Of a DNA stretch of 64,000 nucleotides, positions 8,504 to 16,744 are shown one piece after another. The position numbers and the translations under genes were made by a program. Within the stretch, counting starts at the first letter, position 1. The number at the start of each line of letters is the position of its first letter. A model generated the notes under the pieces. The model had not been told where the DNA came from. It made no database searches and saw only the letters and a list, made by a program, of their open reading frames with translations. The DNA comes from Clostridiales bacterium (GTDB taxonomy: Bacteria; Bacillota; Clostridia; Christensenellales; Aristaeellaceae): NCBI GenBank assembly GCA_004557905.1, contig SFFH01000010.1, positions 13,775-77,774 on the forward strand, written 5' to 3'.

Positions 8504-9485
8504 TTACTTCTTCAGCGCCTGCGCCACCGCAACGGCCACCGCGACGGTCATGCCAACCATCGGATTGTTGCCCGCGCCCAGGAAGCCCATCATCTCGACG
8601 TGCGCCGGGACGGAGGAGCTGCCCGCAAACTGGGCGTCGCTGTGCATGCGGCCCATGGTGTCGGTCATGCCGTAGGAAGCCGGGCCGGCCGCCATGTTGT
8701 CCGGATGCAGGGTACGGCCGGTGCCGCCGCCGGAGGCGACGGAGAAGTACTTCTTGCCAGCCTCGATGCGCTCCTTCTTGTAGGTGCCGGCCGGTGATGG
8801 ACACGTCGGCATTCTCGTGCCACATGATGGCCACGCCCTCGCGGACGTCGTCAGCGCCGTAGCAGTTGACCTTCGCGCGGTCGCCGGTGGAATACGGGGT
8901 GCGGCTCACGATGGTGAGCGCATGGTCTTCCTTGACGTCGGCAGAGAGGTAGTCATACTTGGTCTGCACATAGGTGAAGCCGTTGATGCGGGAGATGATC
9001 ATCGCGGCGTCCTTGCCCAGGCCGCACAGGATGACGCGCAGCGGCTTCTGGCGGACCTTGTTGGCGTTGAGCGCGATCTTGATGGCGCCCTCGGCGGCGG
9101 CGAAGGACTCGTGGCCGGCCAGGAACGCGAAGCACTCGGTGTTCTCATCCAGCAGCATCGCGCCCAGGTTGCCGTGGCCGTAGCCGACCTGACGCTGATC
9201 TGCAACGGAGCCCGGGATGCAGAAGGCCTGCAGCGCCTCGCCGATGTACTCGGCGGCCTTGGCGGCGGTCTCGGCGTTCTTCTTCATCGCGATGGCGGCG
9301 CCCAGCTCGTAGGCCCACTTCACGTTCTCAAAGCAGATCGGCTGGGTGCTCTCCACGATGCTGTAGGCATCCACGCCCATGGAATTGGTGTAGGCCTTGA
9401 CCTCGTCAAAATTCGCAAAGCCGTACTTCTCCAGAACCGGCTGGAGCTGGGGCATACGACCTTCATAGTTTTCAAACAGAGCCAT
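8504..9485 (-). pseudogene. GGGtGRT-family protein, broken by a frameshifting deletion
   Basis: Frame one runs from ATG 9485 (MALFENYEGRMPQLQPVLEK) to ADVSITG near 8795. The rest of the family sequence continues in another frame from AGTYKKERIEAGKKYFSVAS through the name-giving GGGTGRT to the stop at 8504. Relatives, as I recall them, carry about a dozen more residues between SITG and AGTYKK, so roughly 38 bases (3n+2) are missing at about 8786-8794. The junction is the palindrome-like CACCGGCCGGCACC. Both halves are otherwise well conserved, so the event is recent, or it is a sequencing or assembly error. The family function is not known; it sits beside a NifU-like scaffold gene. Confidence 0.82.
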
Positions 9486-9506
9486 TTTTCCGTACGCCTC
9501 CTTCTA

Positions 9507-10208
9507 TTACTCGTTGCGCGGATCGATCCACTTCACAGCGCCGTCCTCGGCCTTGAAGCGGCCGTAGGTGCCGATGTTCTTCTCGTACGCCTCGTTCGGG
9601 GCCATGCCCTTCTTGATCGCGTCCATCATCTTGCCCAGGGACAGGAACTGATAGCCGCAGACCTGGTTGTCCTTGTCAAGGGCCATCTTGAGCACGTAAC
9701 CCTCGGTCATCTCGAGGTAACGGGTGCCCTTGGCTTTGGTGCCGTACATGGTGCCGACCATGGAGCGCAGGCCCTTGCCCAGATCCTCCAGACCCGCGCC
9801 GACGCGCAGGCCGTCGTCAGAGAACGCGGACTGGGTACGGCCGTAGACGATCTGCAGGAACAGCTCGCGCATGGCGGTGTTGATCGCGTCGCACACCAGG
9901 TCGGTGTTCAGCGCCTCCAGGATGGTCTTGCCCGGCAGAATCTCGGACGCCATCGCGGCGGAGTGGGTCATGCCGGAGCAGCCGATGGTCTCCACCAGCG
10001 CTTCCTCGATGACGCCGTTCTTCACGTTCAGGGACAGCTTGCAGGCGCCCTGCTGCGGCGCGCACCAGCCGATGCCATGGGTGTAGCCGGAGATGTCCTT
10101 GATCTCCTTCGCCTGCACCCACTTGCCCTCTTCCGGGATGGGCGCCGGGCCATGATTCGGGCCCTTGGCAACGCAGATCATTTCTTCCACTTCACGGGAA
10201 TACTGCAT
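9507..10208 (-). CDS. NifU/IscU-like iron-sulfur scaffold family protein
   Basis: 233 residues, start MQYSREVEEMICVAKG at 10208 with AGGAGG upstream. The core holds cysteines in GWCAPQQGACKLSL (about residue 50) and ETIGCSGMTHSAAMASEILP (about 75), which look like the N-terminal scaffold domain of NifU/IscU proteins, and a further cysteine in LVCDAI. The C-terminal part is specific to this subfamily. It presumably binds or builds an iron-sulfur cluster. It is followed after 21 bases by the broken GGGtGRT gene; the pair seems to form one unit. Confidence 0.72.
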   Translation of the reverse strand: MQYSREVEEMICVAKGPNHGPAPIPEEGKWVQAKEIKDISGYTHGIGWCAPQQGACKLSLNVKNGVIEEALVETIGCSGMTHSAAMASEILPGKTILEALNTDLVCDAINTAMRELFLQIVYGRTQSAFSDDGLRVGAGLEDLGKGLRSMVGTMYGTKAKGTRYLEMTEGYVLKMALDKDNQVCGYQFLSLGKMMDAIKKGMAPNEAYEKNIGTYGRFKAEDGAVKWIDPRNE

Positions 10209-10271
10209 ATTGTTTGTCCTCCTTATCCTGATGAATGGAATGGAAAATTGCTTGAACTATGCAACCATCTC

Positions 10272-10280
10272 ATTATAGCA
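10272..10280 (-). promoter_or_regulatory. Extended -10 promoter for the NifU-like gene
   Basis: The minus strand reads TGC TATAAT (10280 to 10272), 63 bases before the start. No good -35 at 17 bp (TTCTTT), so it would rely on the TGn extension. TTGACA is present but only 11 bp away. Confidence 0.55.
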
Positions 10281-10414
10281 CATTCCCCTGTCAAAAAGAA
10301 ACACCTTTCGCTCATTTTTTCACAAGTATGCCAATTTGCCTGCCGCTTTTTCCCGCCCGAACGCGGAAAAATCCACGGAAAACTCCATACGGGAACAATA
10401 TTTGTGGCCGGGGC

Positions 10415-10443
10415 TTGCTTTGAATTCGCGGGTATAGTATACT
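10415..10443 (+). promoter_or_regulatory. Sigma-A-type promoter of glnS
   Basis: TTGCTT, 17 bp spacer, TATACT. About 60 bases upstream of the glnS start. Confidence 0.75.
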
Positions 10444-10502
10444 ACCTTATTATGGATACTAGGGATTACCATACCCACCCTGTATTCCAAGGAGGGATTC
10501 CC

Positions 10503-12209
10503 ATGGCGGAAGAAATCAAAGAGAAGAGCAACTTTATCTGGGAAGCAATCAAGTCGGACCTGGCTGAGGGCAAAAACGGCGGCCGCGTCCAAACCCGTTT
10601 CCCGCCCGAGCCCAACGGCTATCTGCATATCGGCCATGTGAAGGCGCTCACCGTGGACTTCGCCACCGCGGAAAAATTCGGCGGCGTCTGCAACCTGCGC
10701 TTCGACGATACCAACCCCACCAAGGAAAAGGAAGAATTTGTCGAGGCCATCAAGGACGACATCCACTGGCTCGGCTTTGAATACGGCGCCGTCTACTACG
10801 CCAGCGAGCAGTACGATCAGATCTTTGAATATGCATGCGATCTGATCCGCCGCGGCCTGGCCTATGTGGACGACCTGTCCAAGGAGGAGATGCGCGCCTA
10901 CCGCGGCACCCTCAAGGAGCCGGGCAAAAACTCTCCCTACCGCGACCGCACGCCCGAGGAGAACATGGACCTCTTCCTGCGCATGAAGAACGGCGAGTTC
11001 CCGGAGGGCTCCCGCACCCTGCGCGCGAAGATCGACATGGCCTCCCCGAACATCAACCTGCGCGATCCGGCCATCTACCGCATCAAGTACGCCACGCATC
11101 ACCGCACCGGCGACAAGTGGTGCATCTACCCGATGTACGACTTCGCGCACCCGATCGGCGACGCGCTGGAGGGCGTGACCCACTCCCTGTGCTCGCTGGA
11201 GTACGAGATTCACCGCCCGCTGTATGACTGGGTGGTGAACGTCTGCGGCTTTGAACAGAAGCCCCGCCAGATCGAGTTTGCCCGCCTGAACCTCACCAAC
11301 ACGGTCATGAGCAAGCGCAAGCTGCGCAAGCTGGTTGAGGAGCATCACGTCGCGGGCTGGGACGATCCGCGCATGCCCACGCTGGCCGGCATGCGCCGCC
11401 GCGGCTACACCTCCGCCGCCGTGCGCGACTTCATCGACCGCATCGGCGTTTCGAAGGCGGACTCCACCGTCGATCACCGTCTGCTCGAGTACTGCGTGCG
11501 CAACGACCTGGGCGAGGTCGCCCCGCGCGCCATGGCGGTGCTCGATCCGGTCAAGGTTGTGCTCACCAACATTCCGGAGGGCACGGTCGAGCTGTGCGAG
11601 ATCGAGAACCATCCCAAGAAGCCGGAGATGGGCACGCACCAGATTCCGCTCACCCGCGAGATCTACATCGAGCGCGAGGACTTCATGATCGACGCGCCCA
11701 AGAAGTACTTCCGCCTCAAGCCCGACGGCGAGGTTCGCCTCAAGGGCGCGTACATCATCAAGTGCGAACGCTACGACGTGGACGAGGCCGGCAACGTGAC
11801 CTGCATCTACTGCACCGTCGATCCGACCAGCAAGTCCGGCTCCGAGGGCGCGGACCGCAAGGTCAAGGGCACGATCCACTGGGTCAGCGCCGAGCAGAAC
11901 GTGCCGCTGACGGCGCGCCTGTACGATGTGCTGATCCTTGATGAAAAGCCCGAGGAGGCCCCCGCCGAGGCGGCCGAGGACGAGGATGCCGAGGAGGCCG
12001 CCGCGAGCGACGATTTCCTGCGTCAGGTCAACCCGGATTCCCTCAAGGTCGTCAACGGCTACGGCGAGCCGTGGCTCGCGGAGGCGAAGGTCGGCGACAG
12101 CTTCCAGTTCCTGCGCACCGCCTACTTCTGCAAGGACAAGGACTCCACCGATGAAAAGGCCGTGTTCAACCGCGTCGTGACGCTCAAGGACAGCTTCAAG
12201 CTCGACTAA
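10503..12209 (+). CDS. glnS: Glutamine-tRNA ligase
   Basis: 568 residues; ATG 10503 follows AAGGAGG. Charges tRNA-Gln with glutamine. It has the class I signatures PPEPNGYLHIGHVKAL (about residue 33) and TVMSKRKLRKL (about 265), and the anticodon-binding beta-barrels with KYFRLKPDGEVRLKGAY. A glutamate/alanine-rich acidic insert (about residues 480-500, PEEAPAEAAEDEDAEEAAA) interrupts the C-terminal barrel, which is unusual but seen in some Clostridia. The presence of GlnRS implies direct glutaminylation. gltX is 0.7 kb downstream, separated by an acetyltransferase gene. Confidence 0.95.
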   Translation: MAEEIKEKSNFIWEAIKSDLAEGKNGGRVQTRFPPEPNGYLHIGHVKALTVDFATAEKFGGVCNLRFDDTNPTKEKEEFVEAIKDDIHWLGFEYGAVYYASEQYDQIFEYACDLIRRGLAYVDDLSKEEMRAYRGTLKEPGKNSPYRDRTPEENMDLFLRMKNGEFPEGSRTLRAKIDMASPNINLRDPAIYRIKYATHHRTGDKWCIYPMYDFAHPIGDALEGVTHSLCSLEYEIHRPLYDWVVNVCGFEQKPRQIEFARLNLTNTVMSKRKLRKLVEEHHVAGWDDPRMPTLAGMRRRGYTSAAVRDFIDRIGVSKADSTVDHRLLEYCVRNDLGEVAPRAMAVLDPVKVVLTNIPEGTVELCEIENHPKKPEMGTHQIPLTREIYIEREDFMIDAPKKYFRLKPDGEVRLKGAYIIKCERYDVDEAGNVTCIYCTVDPTSKSGSEGADRKVKGTIHWVSAEQNVPLTARLYDVLILDEKPEEAPAEAAEDEDAEEAAASDDFLRQVNPDSLKVVNGYGEPWLAEAKVGDSFQFLRTAYFCKDKDSTDEKAVFNRVVTLKDSFKLD

Positions 12210-12241
12210 GAGTAAAGAGGTTACGTTAGAGCCGCAGGTGT

Positions 12242-12290
12242 CAATCTCTGTCCGGGGGCGAGTCTCCCAGACCCTGCCTTGCTTCGCGCC
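12242..12290 (-). repeat. Possible degenerate copy of the dispersed hairpin repeat
   Basis: Read on the minus strand, GGCGCGAAGCAAGG, then GGGTCTGGGAGACTCG and CCCCCGG, follows the order of the repeat at 42940-43086 (GCGAAGCGAAG, GGGGTCTGGGGACTGGTCC). Matching is partial and the downstream hairpin is not evident. Confidence 0.3.
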
Positions 12291-12308
12291 AATATCTAAG
12301 TAACTTAT

Positions 12309-12338
12309 TGATGAGGACGGCTATTGCCGTTCTCATCA
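12309..12338 (+). other. Strong hairpin between glnS and the acetyltransferase gene
   Basis: Thirteen bases at 12309-12321 pair with 12326-12338 (one G-U pair), loop TATT. There is no U run after it, so it is not a classical terminator; it ends 26 bases before the acetyltransferase start. Confidence 0.5.
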
Positions 12339-12364
12339 AAACTATTAAAGAAGGAGGTTTTCGC

Positions 12365-12868
12365 ATGGATATTACACTTCGCCCGCTGTCCGTCAATGAT
12401 GGTTCGGACATCTACGAAATGCTTCAGGAGATTCCTGCTAAAGAAAACGGCTACATTAACTCACAGCATGGCATATCGTATGAAGAGTATAAAGCCTGGC
12501 TTATCCGTGCGGAAGCCGACGCACGTAAAACAGAGATTGAGGACGGCTGGCGTGTGCCACAGAGCACCTATTGGCTTTATGTCAATGGGTATCCTGTCGG
12601 TGTCGCCAAGCTGCGCCATTTCCTGACGGATAAGCTCTGTGAGGAAGGCGGTCATATCGGCTATGCCATCCGCCCCTGCCAACGAGGAAAGGGTTATGGA
12701 AAAGCGCTTTTGCGACTGCTTCTCCCGCACGGCAAAGAACACGGCATAGATCATGCGCTCATTACTGTCCAGAATGACAACGCCGCCTCCATTCGTGTTG
12801 CATTACAAAATGGCGGCAGAATTGAAAAAGCCAACAACATCCGTCATTATATCTGGATTGACTGCTAA
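12365..12868 (+). CDS. GNAT family N-acetyltransferase
   Basis: 167 residues; ATG 12365 follows AAGGAGG. The acetyl-CoA-binding signature is GYAIRPCQRGKGYGKALLRL (about residues 99-118), with the later TVQNDNAASIRVALQNGG typical of the fold. The substrate is unknown. Its base composition is clearly more AT-rich than glnS and gltX on either side, with codons such as TAT, AAA and GAT favoured; this and its place between two aminoacyl-tRNA synthetase genes suggest later insertion. Confidence 0.85.
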   Translation: MDITLRPLSVNDGSDIYEMLQEIPAKENGYINSQHGISYEEYKAWLIRAEADARKTEIEDGWRVPQSTYWLYVNGYPVGVAKLRHFLTDKLCEEGGHIGYAIRPCQRGKGYGKALLRLLLPHGKEHGIDHALITVQNDNAASIRVALQNGGRIEKANNIRHYIWIDC

Positions 12869-12896
12869 ATCCTATCATAGAAAGAGGTACAACACC

Positions 12897-14444
12897 ATGT
12901 CCACCGAAGTCCGCACGCGCTTTGCGCCGAGCCCGACCGGCTATATGCATCTGGGCAACCTGCGCACCGCGCTGTATACCTATCTCTGGGCGCGCCGCAA
13001 CGGCGGCAAGTTCATCCTGCGCATCGAGGATACCGATCAGGAGCGCGAGGTGAAGGGCGCCGTCGACGTCATCTACAACTCCATGAAGACCGCCGGTCTG
13101 ATCCACGATGAAGGCCCGGATGTCGGCGGCCCCTGCGGCCCGTACATTCAGTCCGAGCGCAAGAACCTGTACCTGCCCTACGCGAAGGAGCTGGTCGAAA
13201 AGGGCGGCGCGTACTATTGCTTCTGCACCAAGGAGCGCCTGGATGAGGAGCGCGCCAAGGCGGAGGCCAAGGGCGAGACCTTCAAGTATGACAAGCACTG
13301 CCTGCACCTGAGCAAGGAAGAGGTCGAGGCGCGCATCGCTGCCGGCGAGCCCTACGTCATCCGCCAGAACATCCCCACCGAGGGCAAGGCGAGCTTTGAC
13401 GACGTCATCTACGGTCACGTCGAGGTGGACTGCGACACGCTGGATGACAACGTGCTCATCAAGGCGGACGGCCTGCCGACCTACAACTTCGCCAACGTCA
13501 TCGACGATCACCTGATGGGCATCACCCACGTCATGCGCGGCAACGAGTACCTCTCCTCCGCGCCCAAGTACAACCTGCTCTACGAGGCTTTCGGCTGGAC
13601 GCCGCCGCTGTACGTTCACCTGACCCCGGTCATGGTGGAGGGCACGCTGCGTGACAAGAAGACCGGCGTGTACACGATGGAAACCGACGAGAAGGGCAAC
13701 GTCGTGCTCGATGAGAACGGCGAGCCGAAGAAGGCGATCGTCAAGCGCAAGATGTCCAAGAGCCAGGGCGATCCCTCCTTTGAGGACCTGTTGGCCGAGG
13801 GCTATCTGGTCGAGGCGATCATCAACTACCTCGTGCTGCTCGGCTGGAGCCCGCGCGGCGAGCGCGAGTTCTACACGCTCAAGGAGCTCGAAGAGATCTT
13901 CGATCTCGAGGGTCTGTCCAAGAGCCCGTCCTTCTTTGACTACGGCAAGATGAAGTGGTTCAACGCCGAGTACATCCGCAAGCTCACCCCCGAGCAGTTT
14001 GAGGAGAAGGCGACGCCGTGGCTCGCGAAGGTGCTCGACCCGGCGAAGTTCGACTTTAAGCGCATCTGCGAGCTGACGCAGGCCCGCACGGAGGTCTTCT
14101 CCCAGCTGCCGGGCATGGTCGATTTCCTCGCCGAGATGCCGGAGCTCGACATGGCGCTGTTCACCAACAAGAAGAGCAAGTCCACCCCGGAGACCTCCAA
14201 GGCCGCGCTTGAGTTTATCCGGCCCATTCTGGCGGGCATCACGGACTGGACGGAGGCGAACCTGCACGATGTGGTCATGGAAGCCATCCCGCAGTCCGGC
14301 ATGAAGAACGCTACCGTGCTCTGGCCGCTGCGCATCGCGATCACCGGCCGCGCGGCCACCCCGGGCGGCGCGTTCGAGATGGCCTACCTGCTGGGCAGGG
14401 ACGAGACCATGAAGCGCCTGGACGCCGCGATGGCGAAGCTGTAA
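12897..14444 (+). CDS. gltX: Glutamate-tRNA ligase
   Basis: 515 residues; ATG 12897 after AAAGAGG. Charges tRNA-Glu. The class I motif is FAPSPTGYMHLGNLRTALY (HLGN in place of HIGH) with RIEDTDQER, and the KMSKS loop is KRKMSKSQGDPSFEDLL. Just before KMSKS there is an insert of about 25 residues with repeated Asp/Glu-Asn-Gly turns (DEKGNVVLDENGEP), not in the Escherichia coli enzyme. The C-terminal anticodon domain is present. A strong terminator follows directly. Confidence 0.95.
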   Translation: MSTEVRTRFAPSPTGYMHLGNLRTALYTYLWARRNGGKFILRIEDTDQEREVKGAVDVIYNSMKTAGLIHDEGPDVGGPCGPYIQSERKNLYLPYAKELVEKGGAYYCFCTKERLDEERAKAEAKGETFKYDKHCLHLSKEEVEARIAAGEPYVIRQNIPTEGKASFDDVIYGHVEVDCDTLDDNVLIKADGLPTYNFANVIDDHLMGITHVMRGNEYLSSAPKYNLLYEAFGWTPPLYVHLTPVMVEGTLRDKKTGVYTMETDEKGNVVLDENGEPKKAIVKRKMSKSQGDPSFEDLLAEGYLVEAIINYLVLLGWSPRGEREFYTLKELEEIFDLEGLSKSPSFFDYGKMKWFNAEYIRKLTPEQFEEKATPWLAKVLDPAKFDFKRICELTQARTEVFSQLPGMVDFLAEMPELDMALFTNKKSKSTPETSKAALEFIRPILAGITDWTEANLHDVVMEAIPQSGMKNATVLWPLRIAITGRAATPGGAFEMAYLLGRDETMKRLDAAMAKL

Positions 14445-14453
14445 ATGATACAC

Positions 14454-14486
14454 GCCCGTCCCGATTCGATCGGGACGGGCTTTTTT
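14454..14486 (+). terminator. Terminator of gltX
   Basis: GCCCGTCCCGAT and ATCGGGACGGGC form a near-perfect stem followed by TTTTTT. Confidence 0.92.
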
Positions 14487-14556
14487 CATGATTTTCTGTT
14501 TTGAACGAAACTTCCGCTTTTCTCCTTCGTCTGTATGGATAAAGGAGGTTTTTCCT

Positions 14557-15216
14557 ATGAAACAACGCATGCTCTCTCTGCTTTCAGCGCTGCTTCTCTG
14601 CCTTGCGCTGCCCGCGCAGGCGGAAATCCGCTTTGAACACGCGGCATTTGACGGACAGGAGGTTCAGGTCAACCTCTCCATCGCATCCGAAACAACGCCC
14701 GTGTACATCATTCTGGATCAGATCGCGTTGGGTGGTCTTCCTTTTGATGAAAACAGCAGCGATTTCGCCGATGGCTGGCTGGGCTATCCGAGCGATGCCC
14801 ACAGCATGCCCTGCACGTTCACCGTTCCCCTTGACGAAGGCTTCGTCCGCCCGTCCGTCGAAGACAGTGCCTCGGCTTTTGAAAGACTCCGATGCGCGCT
14901 CAGTCAATCCGGCCAGTTGGACGTCTCCTTCCGGATCACGCTGCTCGAGCCCGGGAAGCAGATTGTGAAGGTGGATACCGCATTCCACGGGGACAGCACC
15001 GCCACTTGGCAGCGCATTGATGAGATTGCGGCGGGCGGCGATACGCCCGTGGAAAGCGAGCAACCCTATACGGCGCTCATATCCAGGCAAGCTTTCCAAT
15101 CCGTCCGCTGCGGCGAACCTATCGGCTTCCCGCTCGGCAGCGTCAGCGTCCTGCAGGAATACGCCAATATGCGCGTGGTGGAGCAGCAGGTCATCTGCTT
15201 CTCCGTTCACGAATGA
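14557..15216 (+). CDS. Secreted protein of unknown function
   Basis: 219 residues; ATG 14557 after AAAGGAGG. A clear signal peptide (MKQRMLSLLSALLLCLALPA, then QAEIRF) points to export. There is no lipobox cysteine. The mature part is rich in beta-type segments and resembles a stand-alone immunoglobulin-like or DUF4352-like domain, but I do not recognise a family. It stands alone between two terminators. Confidence 0.7.
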   Translation: MKQRMLSLLSALLLCLALPAQAEIRFEHAAFDGQEVQVNLSIASETTPVYIILDQIALGGLPFDENSSDFADGWLGYPSDAHSMPCTFTVPLDEGFVRPSVEDSASAFERLRCALSQSGQLDVSFRITLLEPGKQIVKVDTAFHGDSTATWQRIDEIAAGGDTPVESEQPYTALISRQAFQSVRCGEPIGFPLGSVSVLQEYANMRVVEQQVICFSVHE

Positions 15217-15250
15217 GGCCGTCGCAAGAGCAACAGCAGCAAATAGAAAA

Positions 15251-15288
15251 GCCCTTTCCTCCGCAGCTCTGCGGAAGAAAGGACTTTT
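15251..15288. terminator. Bidirectional terminator
   Basis: GCCCTTTCCTCCGCAG pairs with CTGCGGAAGAAAGGAC with a few mismatches; T runs lie on both sides. It serves the secreted-protein gene and punA, which converge here. Confidence 0.75.
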
Positions 15289-15322
15289 TCGTTTTGCTCG
15301 GATAAAGACCAACGAGAAGCCA

Positions 15323-16138
15323 TTACAGCTTCGCTATCACCCCGTCCAGCAGCCCCTTGAACCGCTCCTTCACGCGGTTGGCCGTCTCGGTGACCTCCTC
15401 GTGGCACAGCGGCTGATCGAGGATGCCCGCGGCCATATTGGTGATGCAGCTGATGCCCAGCACGCGCATGCCGCAGTGCCGGGCGGCCTGCGCCTCCGGC
15501 ACGGTGCTCATGCCCACCGCGTCCGCACCGAGGATGCGCGCCATGCGGATCTCCGCCGGCGTCTCGTAGCACGGGCCGGGGAACTGGCAGTACACGCCCT
15601 CCTGAAGGGTGAAGCCCTGCGCCTTCGCCGTCTCGTGCGCCAACGCGCGCAGCTCCTTGTCAAACACACAGCTCATGTCCGGGAAGCGCGGGCCGAATTC
15701 ATCCAGGTTCTTCCCCATCAGCGGGTTCACGCCGGTCAGCGTCAGGTAATCGGAGATCACCATCAGGTCGCCTGGCGCGAAGGACAGGTTCACGCCGCCG
15801 CAGGCGTTGGTGACGATCAGCGTCTTTACACCCATCATCTTCATCACGCGCACCGGCAGCACCACGTCCTGCATGGTGTAGCCCTCGTAGTAGTGGAAGC
15901 GGCCCTGCATCATCACCACGCGCTTGCCGTGCAGCGTGCCGCACACCAGCATGCCCGCGTGCCCCGGCACGGTCGAGCGCGGAAAGCCGGGGATAACGCT
16001 GTACGGCAGACACAGTGCGTCCGCCATCGACTCGGCGTACTCGCCCAGGCCGCTGCCCAGAATCACGCCAATCTCCGCTGTGCCCAGTGTTTCCATCACC
16101 GTCTCAGCAGCTGTTTCAATCCGTTTCATCTCGTCCAT
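15323..16138 (-). CDS. punA: Purine-nucleoside phosphorylase
   Basis: 271 residues; ATG 16138 with GGAGG upstream. Splits inosine and guanosine with phosphate to base and (deoxy)ribose 1-phosphate. Trimeric PNP motifs: IGVILGSGLGEYAE (about 23), FPRSTVPGHAGMLVCGTLHG (about 52), MMQGRFHYYEGY, VTNACGGVNLSFAPGDLM (about 110) and VGMSTVPEAQAARHCGM. Its A overlaps the TGA of the pseudouridine synthase gene upstream, and deoB is next but one, so sugar 1-phosphate made here can be passed to DeoB. Confidence 0.95.
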   Translation of the reverse strand: MDEMKRIETAAETVMETLGTAEIGVILGSGLGEYAESMADALCLPYSVIPGFPRSTVPGHAGMLVCGTLHGKRVVMMQGRFHYYEGYTMQDVVLPVRVMKMMGVKTLIVTNACGGVNLSFAPGDLMVISDYLTLTGVNPLMGKNLDEFGPRFPDMSCVFDKELRALAHETAKAQGFTLQEGVYCQFPGPCYETPAEIRMARILGADAVGMSTVPEAQAARHCGMRVLGISCITNMAAGILDQPLCHEEVTETANRVKERFKGLLDGVIAKL

Positions 16139-16740
16139 CACATAGCCTCCTTTGCATCCGCCCAAGGCGGATACGCCTCAAAGCTCCTCATTTTTCCCCT
16201 GTACGGGAACGTCAGACGGCAGGAGAAGAGCATCGGCGCGTTCGCCTCGTCACGGGAGCCGTACTTGTGGTCGCCTACCAGCGGATAGCCGCGGCTGGCA
16301 AACTGTACGCGAATCTGGTGGCTTCGGCCCGTATGCAGCCGAATGCGCACCAGCGAAGTCTCGCCCGCGCGCAGCAGCCGGTATTCAAGCCGCGCCTTCT
16401 TCACGCCGCCGCGCATCCGACCCACGACGAATACCTTGTTTTTGCCCGAATCCTTGAAGAGCAGATCCTCCCAGTCGCCTGTTTCCGGCGGCGTGCCGTG
16501 CACCATGGCCACATATTCCTTGACCATGCTCCCGTCCTGAATCGCGCGGGACAGGCTTGCCGCCGCCTGCTTCGTTCTGGCATAGACCATCACGCCGCCA
16601 ACGTTCAGATCGAGCCGGTGCACCGGATAGAATGCGCCGCCCAACTGCGCTTCCAGTGCCGCAGGTACCGCCGCCTGCGCATCCAGCCCCACCGGCTTGA
16701 CGAGGACGGCGATGTCGCGATCTTCATACAGAATCTCCAT
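16138..16740 (-). CDS. RluA/RluD-family pseudouridine synthase
   Basis: 200 residues from ATG 16740, overlapping punA by one base. The family core HRLDLNVGGVMVYART (catalytic Asp in HRLD, about residue 43) and RIRLHTGRSHQIRVQ are present. There is no S4 RNA-binding domain, so this is a short form like RluA or RsuA-less members. It modifies uridines in rRNA or tRNA; the exact site cannot be told. No strong ribosome binding site precedes it, and deoB ends five bases before its start, so it is likely translated by coupling. Confidence 0.85.
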   Translation of the reverse strand: MEILYEDRDIAVLVKPVGLDAQAAVPAALEAQLGGAFYPVHRLDLNVGGVMVYARTKQAAASLSRAIQDGSMVKEYVAMVHGTPPETGDWEDLLFKDSGKNKVFVVGRMRGGVKKARLEYRLLRAGETSLVRIRLHTGRSHQIRVQFASRGYPLVGDHKYGSRDEANAPMLFSCRLTFPYRGKMRSFEAYPPWADAKEAM

Positions 16741-16744
16741 GCGC

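Noticed and set aside
8504..8812. Programmed frameshift in the GGGtGRT gene
   Set aside because: No slippery heptamer; conserved family residues are missing at the junction, which needs a deletion.
8784..10502. Upstream extension of the glnS frame across the GGGtGRT and NifU-like genes
   Set aside because: It is open by chance. AAGGAGG, a good promoter and the family start all place glnS at 10503.
10320..11879. Minus-strand frame opposite glnS
   Set aside because: Antisense shadow with no motifs.
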